A stretch of 64,000 bases of DNA from Cranoglanis bouderius (GCA_023630585.1 CM042553.1:18810520-18874519); one strand, 5' to 3'; shown: positions 13,619 through 25,808, counted from the stretch's first letter. Translations and numbers: made by a program. The notes: generated by a model from the sequence alone, not told the origin.

Positions 13619-13878
13619 CTATCCTACATCAGGCTGAAGGAATGTCGAGTTTTCGCTGCGGCTCCCCATCACCCTGGCCTGCGCAGGGTCCCAGATGTTA
13701 ACCCTGAGACAGAGAGGAGAGAGAAAAGAGAAAAGAGAAAAAAAAGAAAGAGGAAGTGACGTGTCAAGGCATCTGCAGCCTGATTTCTGTTTGAACTTAA
13801 TTTCATGCTCGTTGTTTTAGGATTTAGAGTACTGGAACATACCTCTGGGGAGCCTCCATCGCTCCTGTCAGTTCAATT
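13619..13878 (-). CDS. Putative terminal two exons of an unidentified minus-strand gene
   Basis: Two small exons join in phase: 13878-13843 and 13703-13619. The first follows a TGCTGCAG acceptor and ends at a GTATGT donor; the second follows a CTGTCTCAG acceptor and ends at TAG. Together they read IELTGAMEAPQR then VNIWDPAQARVMGSRSENST and FLQPDVG. I do not recognise the family. A Met codon within the first exon would also give a 33-residue product, so this could be a short frame in an otherwise non-coding RNA. The obvious upstream candidate exon (15539-15487 area) would produce an in-frame TGA if joined, which weakens the coding model. Confidence 0.3.
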
Positions 13879-14245
13879 CTGCAGCAGGAAGCTTGAAAAG
13901 AAACACGAAGGAGAAAATGCGAGGGGTATTAAGAATTAGGTATAGTGGTATAGCAGGTCAAGGTAGAGAGAATGGAGTGTTAACTACCGCAGTGCATCAT
14001 ATTGTTACAAGAAACGAGATAAACATGCTAATGACATGAAACGTCTGCCCCACAGCTACACATTTCTGACTGGCGTGTAAAGTGGCAAAGGATGATCAGC
14101 TAAGCAACTATCAAAGCCAATGCCTTTAGGGGTGGCTGATATTTCATCACGGTCAGATGAGGGTTAGACTAACTGTAATTTGATCTTTCGTCTAATGCAT
14201 CAGACCACAGACCCTTCCAAATAAGGAATGTGTAATGGTCCGGAT

Positions 14246-14785
14246 TAGAGGTCGAACGATTGATCGGCACTGATAACCGATTGCTGGAACTATCGGTAAT
14301 CTGCAAAAATCCGCACAGATATCTTTTCCCGGTCGCATCTGTCGTAGCAGTGGCTGAGAAGTCATTATACAGTACGAGAGCGGCCTCTAGAGGCGAGATA
14401 AATCCATCGCTGACAAATTTTGTTGTGTTATTTTGATTCATTTTGAACGTCTCTGTTTTTATTAGTTATTCGGAGGGTTACTTTTTTTAGTTATTTACTT
14501 TAATAGTTAATATATATAAATATATATATAATATATATATTATATATATATATATATATTTAGATATTTATTTCATTTAAAAATGTACAGTACATTTTCC
14601 TGGTACAGTCAGTACTGTTGTACAGTATTTTTGTGATAAAGTTCAGCAACATTTTACTTTGAGTGTTATGATTTCGTTCAGTATCAATTTTTTAAACTAC
14701 TGGTCGATTAACCGGGTATCGGCAGGTACCGACCCGACTTAATTATCGGTATCGGCAAAATCCACGGTCCATCGGTCGACCTCTA
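14246..14785. mobile_element. hAT-type non-autonomous transposon with 8-bp target duplication
   Basis: The ends are inverted: TAGAGGTCGAACGAT at 14246 and ATCGGTCGACCTCTA ending at 14785. The flanks are GTCCGGAT (14238-14245) and GTCCTGAT (14786-14793), 7 of 8 bases identical. The 8-bp duplication plus the terminal TAGAGG fits hAT elements. The inside is A/T-rich with an (AT)n run (14508-14562) and no transposase. The inner subterminal parts (GATCGGCACTGATAACCGA and AATTATCGGTATCGGCA) are also partly inverted. Confidence 0.85.
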
Positions 14786-15081
14786 GTCCTGATCGATCGC
14801 AAATAAAACAGAGCTTAGGATACACGTGTAAAAAAAAATTATTTTTTAAAAAAATTCCTAAGTGACAAATGAAGAAAACTGATCATCCTTAAGCAAAGCA
14901 CACATGGCCACGATAGCACGGCCCGGCACCTGTTCAAATCCCTTCTATTCCGCTTCCCCGACTGCAGCTCTGGAGCGTTTCCAAGGCAAGTAAAAAGAGG
15001 TCACTTTTTTTTCCCCTCTCTTCCCCCTCCCGTCCTGTCTCAACCCGCCACAGCGAACCCGATGAACTCACAGTGCTGCTG

Positions 15082-15084
<3 letters not shown>

Positions 15085-15147
<63 letters not shown>
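15085..15147 (+). repeat. Compound (CA)n(GA)n microsatellite
   Basis: About 20 CA units (15085-15124) pass directly into about 12 GA units (15124-15147). Confidence 0.95.
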
Positions 15148-16134
15148 TCAGGAAAATGCAAACTTCCAGCTGAGCAAGGAACACAGGCCATGGCGATGGT
15201 GCCGGACAGTGCCTGGTACTGCTACAGAGTCAGATTAGACGAGAGGGAATTCTAAACAAGGGAATATAAATGCATGTAGAAGAACTGAATCTACCGAACA
15301 GGAGCTAAAAATGAATGCAACTAGAGATCAAAGATAACCTGAAAGATAAAGATAAAAATTTTTTTAAAAAAATAAATAAATAAAAAAAAAAACAATGAGA
15401 GAAAGGAAACGTATCAACTGAAGCAGATTTTAATGCAACAACAAATCAAGTATGAAAATTCTTGAAAAAAAAAATTATTCATGAGCTCACCATGATTGTC
15501 GGTCTGCAGGAGCGGCTCTTGCACTGCAGAGGACTGGAGATTGCTGCGAGACAAAACAACAGAGAGAAGTGTGTCTCGCGAAAGCGGTTGCAGCTTTAGT
15601 GGAACAGACTGTGCATTGCCCTTGGTGTGCGCGCGCGCGTGCGCGTGGACGCATAGAGCATTTTAAGATGGGAGACACACTGGCATGTCGCAGCCCGCCT
15701 GCATGACCTCATCGGCCCCTGCAGCTGGCTAAATGTAGGACCGTGTAGTCAATAGAGCTGCTGGAGCCTCGAAAAGAAAACAAATTTTTCTTAAATTATT
15801 TATTTATTTTAAATCAATATCCGAGTCGAGCCTGAGTCGTGTTCCTGACTGAACCAAAATGTCAGCATAAAGTTTCAGAGGAAATTCCTCTCATAAAGCG
15901 TCGTTTAGTTATATAAAGTCCGCGTTCAAAGCGAACCGCTGTGTGTCTGTGTGCTGGACAAATTTAGCCTGTCTGGCACATTTTCACGGACAGCAAGACA
16001 GCTCGTTTTCCACTTCGGTTAATCCGAGGAGAGCCAAACAAGATTCTACATTTTTTTATTATTATTTATTTTTTCTCCAAAGAAAGCACGTTAAAGTTAA
16101 ACCACAGCGACTAGCCATTTTTTTTTTCCCCACT

Positions 16135-16347
16135 ATGGCTAACGTTAGCCCACACGATTCAACCGACTTCGCTCGCGCTGCTAAAAACAATCTTAAAATT
16201 CAAATTAAAGTCGGCAAAGATGTACGTTTTCACACCGTTCCGAGAAACGACCTTAAAAACGCGTTGAATTTACCCGACCCGATGTCGTTCCGCTACAGAG
16301 ACACGACTTTGCGCTTTGAAGCGAGGAACAAAGAAACGGCTTGCTAG
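16135..16347 (+). CDS. Unidentified 70-residue open frame in a CpG-rich area
   Basis: An ATG at 16135 in fair context (CACTATGG) opens a 70-codon frame to TAG at 16345. It begins MANVSPHDSTDFARAAKNN and contains KIQIKVGKDVRF. I know no family. The frame is compact, basic and without low complexity, and lies about 1 kb from a CCAAT-rich promoter, but no splice sites or polyadenylation signal support it. It could equally be chance in a GC-rich first exon of the opposite strand. Confidence 0.25.
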   Translation: MANVSPHDSTDFARAAKNNLKIQIKVGKDVRFHTVPRNDLKNALNLPDPMSFRYRDTTLRFEARNKETAC

Positions 16348-17147
16348 CTAGCTAACTAAGCTCGGCTAGTCATATCGAATGGATGTAGTTAGCACGGCTA
16401 ACTGTAAAGACAAGAATGACAGTTTAAGAGTCGGTTCATTAATGAAGTAAACATGGTCGTTTTAAATTATCCAGCTTTCCATATTCAGACTTGTGTATTT
16501 AACACCAAACGACCACCCAAATGTTTTTTTTTTTGTTTTTTTAAAGCACCGAAATTAAATTAGCTGTCGAGTTTTTTTTTTTTTTTTATAAAGTCACTTG
16601 AGTTGTGAAGTCCTTATTTGACCCAAGAGATACAGTGCCATTAAATCATGGTTTATATGAAACATGGACAAGCAGCATTCATGCCAAATACTAATCAGAA
16701 GCTCGCACAGAAAATGTCTCACCGCTTTTGGTCTGAAGGAACAACTCAGATTTCAGACTGGATGTAAACTTACAGTTAAAATCTTGTTCTTGACCTGTTT
16801 CAACCCAAGTTTCCACCACCGACTGGTTTTCAAAGCTGCTTCAAAGAGTGAAATACAGCCCTGTATATGAAAATGTTGTTCCGGAAAAAAGAAAGAAAAA
16901 AACCTCAAACAGGTTTCACCAAGAGTTGGTCAGCTATTCAGTATTCAGTGCTGCCTGATTACAATCCACACTGAGCTAATTCGGACTGATATTAATGGCG
17001 TGGGGCCAGGAGCCCCATTCGGGCTGCACTGCAGCCTCAGCCAGACTGCTTACTCGGCACGGCGGCAGGCAGAGTCCTCCAGGCTCCCCTCAGTCTGACG
17101 AGGGAAGGGCTCGATCCCAAATCGAGCCATAATGGATACAAAGCGCA

Positions 17148-17188
17148 CTACATAGGGTGTAGATTTTGTTATTTTACACCCTATGTAG
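17148..17188. repeat. Perfect 14-bp inverted repeat (hairpin)
   Basis: CTACATAGGGTGTA (17148-17161) and TACACCCTATGTAG (17175-17188) are exact reverse complements with a 13-base loop. The surroundings (CGATCCCAAATCGAGCC, AAAGCGCACTACATAGGG) look like the rest of a small fish palindromic element. Confidence 0.8.
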
Positions 17189-17400
17189 TAGTCCTATACA
17201 GGGAGGAGTGAGCTGGTTTGGAACTCACCCAATCAGCGCGCGCAGCCAAAAAGGCGCGCTCACAGGACAACAGTTTCGCTCCGGCCGGAAGCCGTCGCTG
17301 ATTGGACAGAGCTTTCTTCACCGTTATCCAATAAGGACGCGAAGAGGTGGCGGCTCTTGATGTCTATTGGTTGGAACTGAAATGGCCGTTGCGCTTTAAA
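17180..17400. promoter_or_regulatory. CpG-rich promoter with four CCAAT boxes
   Basis: Within about 145 bases there are CCAAT boxes in both orientations: CCAAT at 17229, ATTGG at 17301, CCAAT at 17328 and ATTGG at 17366, embedded in GC-rich sequence (GCGCGCGCAGCC, GGCCGGAAGCCG). Such spacing is known for NF-Y-dependent, often bidirectional or housekeeping promoters. No TATA box is evident. It could drive the minus-strand transcript ending near 11.2 kb; direction and start are inferred. Confidence 0.5.
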
Positions 17401-17588
17401 GAGACACGGATCCGTGTATTTCTGTGAAAATGTAGAATCGTATAAGAAAAAAAAAAACAAACAAAAAATTTATTTGTTGTTGAGTAAATATGCATGTGTT
17501 TTATTATTTTGTTAATTGTTTAATTAAAAGTTTATTAATTATTTATGTAATCTGAAATTAAGTTATATATATTTATCCCAACTGTCAC

Positions 17589-17589
<1 letters not shown>

Positions 17590-17625
<36 letters not shown>

Positions 17626-17652
17626 TCATCACTATCATTACCAATAACATTG

Positions 17653-17719
<67 letters not shown>
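17590..17719. repeat. (ATA)n and (CT)n microsatellites
   Basis: About a dozen ATA units (17590-17624) and, 30 bases on, an uninterrupted (CT)33 tract (17654-17719). Confidence 0.95.
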
Positions 17720-17723
<4 letters not shown>

Positions 17724-19915
17724 ACAGAACTGCAGACAGGTATCATGATCTTTTTGCTAACTGCTAAAAGTAGCCTGCATTTAACATGTAGTCAGGGATT
17801 TTGGTAAAAGCTGGCTAAATATTATACATTATATCGCAATATTGGAAGGAAAAAAAAATCCTATGGCTACTTGTATGAAAACATGCAGTCTTCTGACTCC
17901 TCAGTGCCATCCTCAGCATCCAGCTGGTAGTACTATTTATTTCTACATGTACTGCATTTCTTTTAGCTCAATTTTTTTTTTTTAACTGCATTTACCAAAT
18001 GCTTTATGCTTCTGAATAATTTATTTTATTTTATTTTATTTTTAAGCATGCTTGTTGCCTCAGGACAACAGCTTGTGACTACAGTCGTATTGTATATAAC
18101 ACAGTAATATACAATACAAAATCTCATAACTTTTAATAGAATGTTGTGTAAGAACACCATGAAGGATTAATTTCACAAAAATGCAAAAAGAGTTGTTTGG
18201 GGAAAAGTTGGACATCTGAACTCCTCTTATTCAGGGTGTATTCCTGCCTTGCTCCCGGTGCAGTCCATATAGACCCCGGATCCGCCATGACCCTGACCAA
18301 GGTAGAGTGGTTACTGAAGATGAATGAATGATGAATGTACTTTAAAAAGCATATTGTGCTTGTCTTTTTTAATTATAGTTTGTTACTATTACTTTTACTT
18401 GAGCAGTATCTGTGCAAGCTTTCCACTTTTCTTGCGTTGCTCTGAAGAAAACAGAAGTGGACAACACACTCTGAGTGTTTTACTTATGATGTGCCCATGC
18501 ACACAGTCCTTTTGCCTAATCCCTTCTTGTCAGCCATGGTGATCTAGTGTGCTGTCTGGTGCCTCCATCTGGTGCATATATGACTGCTTTCTTTCACTTT
18601 CTTCATGTTTGCGAAGGCCCTACCTACACAATGTCACAATGCAGAGATTGAAAGAGCACTATAAAGTGCTGCACTCAGAATCACATCTACAGATTGGCTA
18701 ATATGTCACTACCACTTTAACACCAGCCACAATTCTTGATCCAATATAGGGCAATGAGGGTCTCCAGCAAGTTAACAGCACCCATATGATGACTGTACTC
18801 TCAGTCACATCCATTCACATCAGTTCACTTCATGTGCAGCAATGTAGTGACTAATTTGTCACGGTCATGTTGTCATGCCACTTCACAGAACACTGGGTCA
18901 CGTCTTTAAAATTTGCTGTTTTCTCCTAGAATGCTCCATGGACTTTTCCTAAGTCGACTTCAGGAACCATGTTGCGACTTGGCAATAAATTTGCACACAA
19001 AATGCCAATGCATCAGATATCCTGCTGGGATAAAACAATTTGCAGTGGGACACTGGTGAACCAGTAAGTCTCATGCTTTTGAATTGGCTTATCCAGTGGG
19101 GACCACAACCTTAGAATCATACCTCAGGTTTGTATAGAATACTATTTAGAGCCTTATAGCACAAAAAGCTTTTAACATATAGCTTACAGTATGTAGTTTG
19201 TATAACTTTTAAGGGCTGGAATGGATTAGTAAATCCTGGTCTCCTTGCTGGAAACCAAAGCAAGGCTCTCCGCTCAACCCTGCTATGCTTGAACCAATAC
19301 ATAGAGCCCTGATCGTCTTGTCCTACAGCCCAACTCATGCATAATAAAATGCATACATCACTACATAACATATCATCCATTATAAGTGTTTGAGTAGTCT
19401 CTGTGACATGCAGAAGGCAGTCTTCTTTCTTGCTTTTCACAAACTCATCCACCAAGTCCAGCTCTTTAACAAGCTCAATGTGTCAAGCATGTTGAGACTT
19501 CCATGGCTCATTTTAGTTGGAGGTTTTTTTTTTTACGAAAATGAACATTCTTTGGCTTCTCCTTTCTTTTAAAATTTTCTTTTCATTGATACAGTGTGTT
19601 TTTATGATTATCCATGTTTTTTTTTTATTCACTTATCTAACTGTCTGCTCATTAGTTACAAATCCAAACCCACGCACCAGTAACATTTCCCAAGTTATTT
19701 CTGATTTTGTGACGTTACATTCATTGTATGGTGTTCTGTGTATCGGTCACTTGATTAGATTTCGTTGGAAGATGTTTTTTTTTTTTTTTTTCTCACAGTC
19801 ATTCTCACCTTCACCTGACTGTATGCTATTGTCTGTGAAATGCAGGAAACCTGTTATGTTTTCCCATAGATCATGTTCAGTTATATCTGAACTTGAAAAC
19901 ATTCACAAAAACCGC
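17720..19915. other. Intergenic stretch without a recognisable gene
   Basis: Apart from a short retroelement tail at 18225-18320 (CCGCCATGACCCTGACCAAG then GAATGAATG), I see only unique A/T-rich sequence and homopolymers. Confidence 0.5.
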
Positions 19916-19917
19916 AG

Positions 19918-20090
19918 GGATCGGTGGTGGCTCAAGTGGTTAAGGTAATGGAGCAGTGACCATAAGATTGTGTGGTCAAATCATCAGAGCGTCCAGAGAG
20001 CCACTGTTGGGCTTCTGAGAGAATGCCTTAACACACAACTGCTTGTATTATATGTTCAATTGTCAATGATGACAGTTATGTAATTTAAGA
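19918..20090 (+). repeat. tRNA-derived SINE remnant
   Basis: The head GGTGGCTCAAGTGGTTAAGG has the A-box pattern of a tRNA-derived pol III promoter, followed by a degenerate B-box region (GTGGTCAAATCATC) and the CCACTGTTGGGC body seen in fish SINEs. It is diverged and flanked by an A-rich tail near 20115. Confidence 0.65.
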
Positions 20091-21264
20091 CAAACCACTT
20101 AAAGCACTGAAGTTAAAAAAAACAAACAAACAAACAAAAAAAAAAGGTAGAATAGTCCAGTTGCTATAGGAATTACTGATGGGCCATTCTCCTCACGGTT
20201 CACTGCAATGTTATTTGTGCCATCATCAGATGATTCAGTTCCTGAAATAGGCACAACAAATAAAACATAATTTATGTGCTACTTGTACCTTTTCAGGAAT
20301 TGTCTCATCTAATGATAGCACAGAAGGTACTGCACTGCAATAAAATTCATATATAATAAATTATACAGAGAAATTATGATCATTGACATGGGGGAAAATT
20401 ATATGGAAATTATTTCCAGTGCTAATACAGCATACCAGAGTGTATACAGTGTATACTTCTTTCAGCACTCTCATGCAACCTAATATGTGATTAGCATTTA
20501 AATCTGGATCTGTTGACCCACTCTTACTGACCTCAATGTCTATAGGTATTTCCTTAACTGCTATAGTAGGTATTTCGTGTCTTAGACTGCACAGATCCTG
20601 TGAATGTAGGTTACTAATGAAACTAGGCCAAAACCATAAGTCTGTCTATGGTCCACCAAAATGACTATAATTGTGTAACCCAGGGCAGCACTGAGAAATT
20701 TAAGGCTTTCTTCAAACTTTTAAATAACACATTTCTAAACACACTGACTTACTGCTGGTGCACACCACATGGTGGTTCCTCTTCCTGATAGTAGGGCTCT
20801 CCTCAAAATTCTATATCATACCGCATACTACACCTTATCAGATAGTTCATGAACGTATGATCAACCAGACACAAGTATTAAGGTCCAAAACATCACATAT
20901 TGCTTTAGAGAAATGGTATACAGTATAAGGCTGCTAGTTGGTGGATGTACAATTTCCTAATCGTGTTTTGGAAAATAGGTCTCTTACGATGCAAGACATT
21001 AATAGGCCTCTTTTCTTATTTCTGTTTGTTCTGATCATGTGTTCACACCCTTATCCAGTGCGGCTTACAGAAGTGCTTTGTAGTCTCCATCAAAAACACA
21101 TCCAACCGTGGTTAGTACCAATAGGTAAGGGTCTCAACTAAAATGCTGTGAGAGAGGAAACAGAAAGAAAGAAAACAAAACCTTTATTGTAACACATATA
21201 CTTATGGTACAGTCATATTCTTCATGTAAATTTGTTCATGTATCCCAACTTGTTAGGAAACTAG

Positions 21265-21560
21265 GATCAGGGTGCACCCTGCCATGATAGAGCGCCACGG
21301 GAGCAGGGCGCAACCTTTTGATCAGCAGCCTAGGACCCTAAACACTGAACCACAACTGTCCCTGAGGAGTTAGCAAAAGTTTATACAGCAACAAAAACAG
21401 TACAATCGAGTTTTCTTTAATTAGTGCTAACTCCTCAGAGGCAACCACCACCAGTGTCTAGGGCCATGGGCTGCTGATCAAGAAGGTTGTGCTCTGTTTC
21501 AGTGGCCCTAAGGAGTTAGCAAAACAAGTTGGTAGCAACAAAAACAGTACAAGTCAAGTT
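21265..21560 (-). repeat. SINE fragments
   Basis: TTTTGATCAGCAGCCTAGGACC and the nearby GGGCTGCTGATCAAGAAGG are in opposite orientation and resemble tRNA-derived SINE heads. Two truncated copies, separated by the segment AGTTAGCAAAAGTTTATACA, are the simplest explanation. Confidence 0.45.
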
Positions 21561-21743
21561 TTTTTTTTTAAATTAGTGTTAATTTTATGTTTAATGAAGA
21601 GGTAGGTGTTATGTCTTTGTGTGAATACAGATTGGTGACTCAGATGTCCGGATATCCAGGGGAAAAGCTAGAGTAGGGTTCTCAACATGCACCTATGTGA
21701 TGTCTGTGGAAATCCTCCTGATGTTGAAACCTGAATGATAGAG

Positions 21744-22316
21744 TCAGGTTAGCAACATGAGGACAGAAGGATAGTTGGTTGAACAGAAATACCACACGGT
21801 TGCCTGCGTTGTCAGATTGTGTGATCTGGGCAGGGCTGTATCTGAATCATTGGGCAAGCTAAACAACATCGTACTTTGAAAAGGAGAGAAAGAGTTGAGC
21901 ATCATTAGTATAGCAGAGGTATGAAAACTATGTGAGGATATGACTTCACCAATAGAATGGGTATAGAGGGAGAATAGAAGAGGACTGAGAACTGAGCATT
22001 GTGGAAGACCAGTGGTGAGTCTGCATGCAGCAGATGTGTATCCTCTCCATAACACTTGATATGACCATCTCACTGCCACTGCCATACCACTGCCATCCTG
22101 TGCAACTGATTCCAAGACTTCTTCCCCTTGGGTGGACAGGAGAGTCTTGTAATTGATCATGTTGAAGGTTGCTGAGAGTTCAAGAAGGATGATTACTGAT
22201 GATAATTTGGCTGATCTAGTGGCATGAAACTTCTCAGTGGAGTGTACCGCTTTAAAGTCAGACTGGTTAGGATCTTCTGGGTAAGAAAGATAGATAACCG
22301 AGAGTATACAGCACAT
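21744..22316 (-). pseudogene. L2-clade LINE reverse transcriptase fragment
   Basis: A minus-strand open frame of 190 codons contains eroded reverse transcriptase blocks: DFKAVHSTEKFHATRSAKLS, ILLELSATFNMINYKTLLS (normally a D in LDLSAAFD, here changed) and TTGLPQCSVLSPLLFSLYTH (normally GVPQGSVLGPLLF). The YADD catalytic box is destroyed (SAILMML). It is a dead, 5'-truncated retroposon. Confidence 0.8.
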
Positions 22317-22319
22317 TCC

Positions 22320-22460
22320 TTCTGTCCATTTTCCATACCGCTTATCCTACACAGGGTCGTGGGGGAGCCTGGAGCCTATCCCAGGGAACTTGGGGCACAA
22401 GGCGAGGGACACCCTGGACGGGATGCCAACCCATTGCAGGGCACAACTGCACACACTACG
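22320..22460 (+). repeat. Retroelement tail-like fish repeat
   Basis: CATACCGCTTATCCTACACA, GGAGCCTGGAGCCTATCCCA and GGGATGCCAACCCATTGCAG form the same ordered motif block as at 5495-5643. It abuts the LINE fragment. Confidence 0.6.
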
Positions 22461-22971
22461 GCTTTTTCAGAATCGGTTTAACCCTTGCTGACTTGAAGGC
22501 AGTCAATACATGACCAGATGTTTACAATGTTAGCGATGAAGGGGAGATGGTCTTGCCAGATCCAATTGTGGAAAGGATGAGATCTAGCAGGCAGGTGGTA
22601 GGATTGCTGGAGAAGAGAAGCTTCTGTAGAAAGGGGAGAAAACTGTGTTAAGTAGAGGGGGGGGGGGGGTCTTTGCCAGATTGTGAAAACAGATTGTGCA
22701 GTGTAGGAATAGGGGCAGGAGGTGGGGGGACTGACAGATTTTGGCAACTGAGATCTCATCAGAGAAGTCAGTCAAAGAAGAGGGGAAAGAAAAATGTTAT
22801 GGACAGATTGCATGGGTCAGATGGCTTTTGCCTTCTCTTGATTATCTCTAAAACAATATTTACAATAGTAAATTTCATATTAGGTTCTATCTAAACATTT
22901 TACCTTTTATAACACACACAATAATAATTAAACGTGTTAATTTACTGCAAAGCAGGCATTTGTCACAGTTA

Positions 22972-24036
22972 CAGTGACATCCATTAATATCGGCACCCTT
23001 GGTAAATATGAGCAAAGAAGGCTGTGAAAAATTGTATTTATTGTTTAACCTTTTGCTCTTTTGTTAAAAGAATTTACAAAAAATACTCTGCTCTCATGGA
23101 TATCAAACAATTGCAAACAAAATACAGGTTTATCACAAAAAAAATCTTTGTTAAATATAGGTGTGCAACAATTATTGGCACCCCTTTTAGTCAATACTTT
23201 GTGCTACCTCCCTTTGCCAAGATGACAGCTTTGAGTCTTCTCCTATAATGCCTGATGAGGTTGGAGAATACATGGCAAGGGATCTGAGACCATTCCTCCA
23301 TACAGAATCTCTCCAGATACTTTAAATTTCAAGGTCCATGCTGATGGACTCTCCTCTTCAGTTCACCCCACAGGTTTTCTATGGGTTTCAGGTCAGGGGA
23401 CTGGGATGGCCATGACTTTGATTTTGTGGTCAGTAAACCATTTTTGTGTTGATTTTGATGTATGTTTTGTATCATTGTCCTGCTGGAAGATCCAACCACG
23501 GCTCATTTGAAGCTTTCTGGCAGAGACAGTCAGGTTTCCATTTAATAGCTGTTGATATTTGATAGAGGACATGATGCCATGTATCCTAACAAAATGTCCA
23601 GGTCCTCTGGCAGAAAAACAGCCCCAAAACATTAAAGAGCCACCATCATATTTAACCGTGGACATGAGGTACTTTTCCATATGGCTACCTCTCTGTGTGC
23701 AAAAACCTCCTCTGGTGTTTATTGCCTAAAAGCTCTATTTTGGTTTCATCTGACCATAGAAGGTCCCATTTGAAGTTCCAGTAGTGTCTGGCAAACTGAA
23801 GACGCTTGAAGATCCTTTTTTCTCATATGAATTCATAGGGGTGCCAATAATTGTTGCCCACCTATATTTAACAAAGATTTTTTTTTTGGATAAACCTGTG
23901 TTTGCAATTGTTTGATATCTATGAGAGCAGAGTATTTTTTGTGAATATTTTGAACAAAATATCAAAAGGTTAAAGAATAAAGACAATTTTCACAGCCTTC
24001 TTTGCTCATATTTACCAATATTAGTGGAGGGCACTG
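22972..24036 (-). mobile_element. Tc1-like transposon with both ends, internally deleted
   Basis: TA dinucleotides flank the element (22970-22971 and 24037-24038). The ends are inverted: CAGTGACATCCATTAATATC at left and, reversed, CAGTGCCCTCCACTAATATT at right, followed by matching GCTCATATTTACC sequence. The minus-strand frame 23680-23393 covers the middle of the transposase (KYDGGSLMFWGCFSARGPG) and the second catalytic Asp (WIFQQDNDTKHTSKSTQ). The DNA-binding half and the third catalytic Glu region are disrupted or missing; at 1065 bp it is shorter than the roughly 1.6 kb usual for the family. Confidence 0.9.
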
Positions 24037-24141
24037 TATGTCATGAAATGTTTCAACCATATGTTATTATTTTATAAAATAAAACAAATTATTCTTTTCA
24101 GAATTATGAGGTCAGCCATAGTATGGCACTATTTCTTTAAA

Positions 24142-25808
24142 TCATAATGTTAAAAAAGCTTTGAACCAGCCCCATAGTTTGGTTATCCACAGATTTACTC
24201 CTAGGTCTGTTAAGTACTGAATTTCAGGCGTTAGCATCTTTCGGCAAAGCTCCCTGTATTGCTGCTCAATGTTGGTCCTCATGTTGTATCCCAAAATAGA
24301 GCTCTCTCCAACAGGCTGCCAGGGCCTCATGCTTTGGTCCCTTATGTCCTGATCCTCTACAGCCATCCCACCGCTAATGCAGATGGCTGCCATCTCACTG
24401 TTCCTCTGGCGCAACTCTTTCACCTCCTTTTCCATGCGCTTCCTCCCGTAGGCGTCCACTTTGGCCCAGAGCGTGGCGTTGAAGTAACGGTAGAGCTTCC
24501 AGTCAACTCCGTTCCACTCACGCGCCTTGGCCCTCAGTTCGGGCGTGAGCTGGGACACACTAGTAGGCCTGCGTATGTTCATACTGAAGAACAGCAAGTC
24601 ATCCATCTGCCAGCAGAGTGCATCCTTGAGCAGAATGAGTGACTCCTCGAAATGTTCAGCAATCAGGACGAGCTGGAAGCGCTCCGCAATGGCATGAATG
24701 GCGCTGTCCACTATCAGATCCTCTGGCTCCAATGTGTTGTCAAAGCCGAGGTCAAAAAAATGAAGGTTCTTCAGATAAAAGGAGTTGAAGCCTTCTGAGT
24801 CAAAGTGGAGCTGTGGATCATTCAGAAAATCTGTCAGTTTATCCTCACCATGGATCCTCCATGTCAAGGGCACGACCCGTTTATAGTAATGGAACGAGGA
24901 CTCGAAGACCAGAGCCGGGTCTCTGAGGATGGTGAAGAAGAATGCATCGGCTGGTAGAAGCGCTTCGACTTCAGGAGCATTGAAACGCATGTGGTTGCAG
25001 ATGATATTGAAGCATGCTCCTGGCCTGTAATCCTTGACGTTCATGCGCGTGAATGTAGCTGGATAAGAGAAATCATTGCGACCATTGGGGAGTGCGAACT
25101 TCAGCCCTTTCTTCTCCCCATAGCGCAGGAGAATGTTTAGAATAGTGCTGCTTGCTGCTTTGTGGGTCTTTAAGAACATCAGGTTCACTTTTGGCACACA
25201 GTGCTTCACCTCACTTGAAGAGAAAGAGCCCTTCTTCTTTTGAGATGGCGGGGTTTTATTTGCACATGGAGCTGGCACTGGAAATCTGTGAATAAGATGA
25301 ATGCAGTACAGGGTTACTAGGCCTACTTGCTATTTGAGGAACAGCTATTATGAGGATATTAATCCAGACTAGAAGTGAGTTTGCATATCCTAATTATAAA
25401 ACAATTAAAATTGCAATGAGATACAGTGATTTTAAAACTGGGTAGTTATGATGCATTGATTTAATAAAGCAATCCTCTTAACAAGTAAAAACCTATTGCT
25501 TTTCCAAACCAAATATTTTAATAATTGCACTCCCATTGCAGCAAGTTCATGTAATGTCTTACTTTTTAAAAATGTGGGCGGATGAAACCAATTAACAATG
25601 CAGGTATTATATCGCACTCTTGTAATTGAACAATTATTCATAACTGCTTGCACCTATCTCTTGTTTTGTCAAGAACATGAATGACAAACCTTGGTGTGTT
25701 GCCTTGGAATGTTGGCGTCGAAAAACAGTACAACACCAACGTGATGCAGGTGAACAGGAACCCCAACATAAGCTTGTGTGCACCTGACCTGGGCAGATGA
25801 TTGTGCAT
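24142..25808 (-). CDS. gal3st1: Galactosylceramide (galactose-3-O-) sulfotransferase
   Basis: The enzyme transfers sulfate from PAPS to the 3-hydroxyl of galactose in galactosylceramide, making sulfatide for myelin and other membranes in the Golgi lumen. Two exons, 25808-25690 and 25285-24142, join in phase (AG|A = Arg) to give 420 residues; the human enzyme has 423. The first exon supplies a short cytosolic tail and a signal anchor (about residues 12-30, LMLGFLFTCITLVLYCF), the type II topology expected. The 5'-phosphosulfate site is FLKTHKAASST (residues 77-87) and the 3'-phosphate region is ILRDPALVFESSFHYY (about 159-174), both typical of the GAL3ST family. An N-glycosylation site (NATLW) is present. 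The start is the first ATG before the anchor (25808). Upstream non-coding exons were not identified. No damage is visible. Confidence 0.95.
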
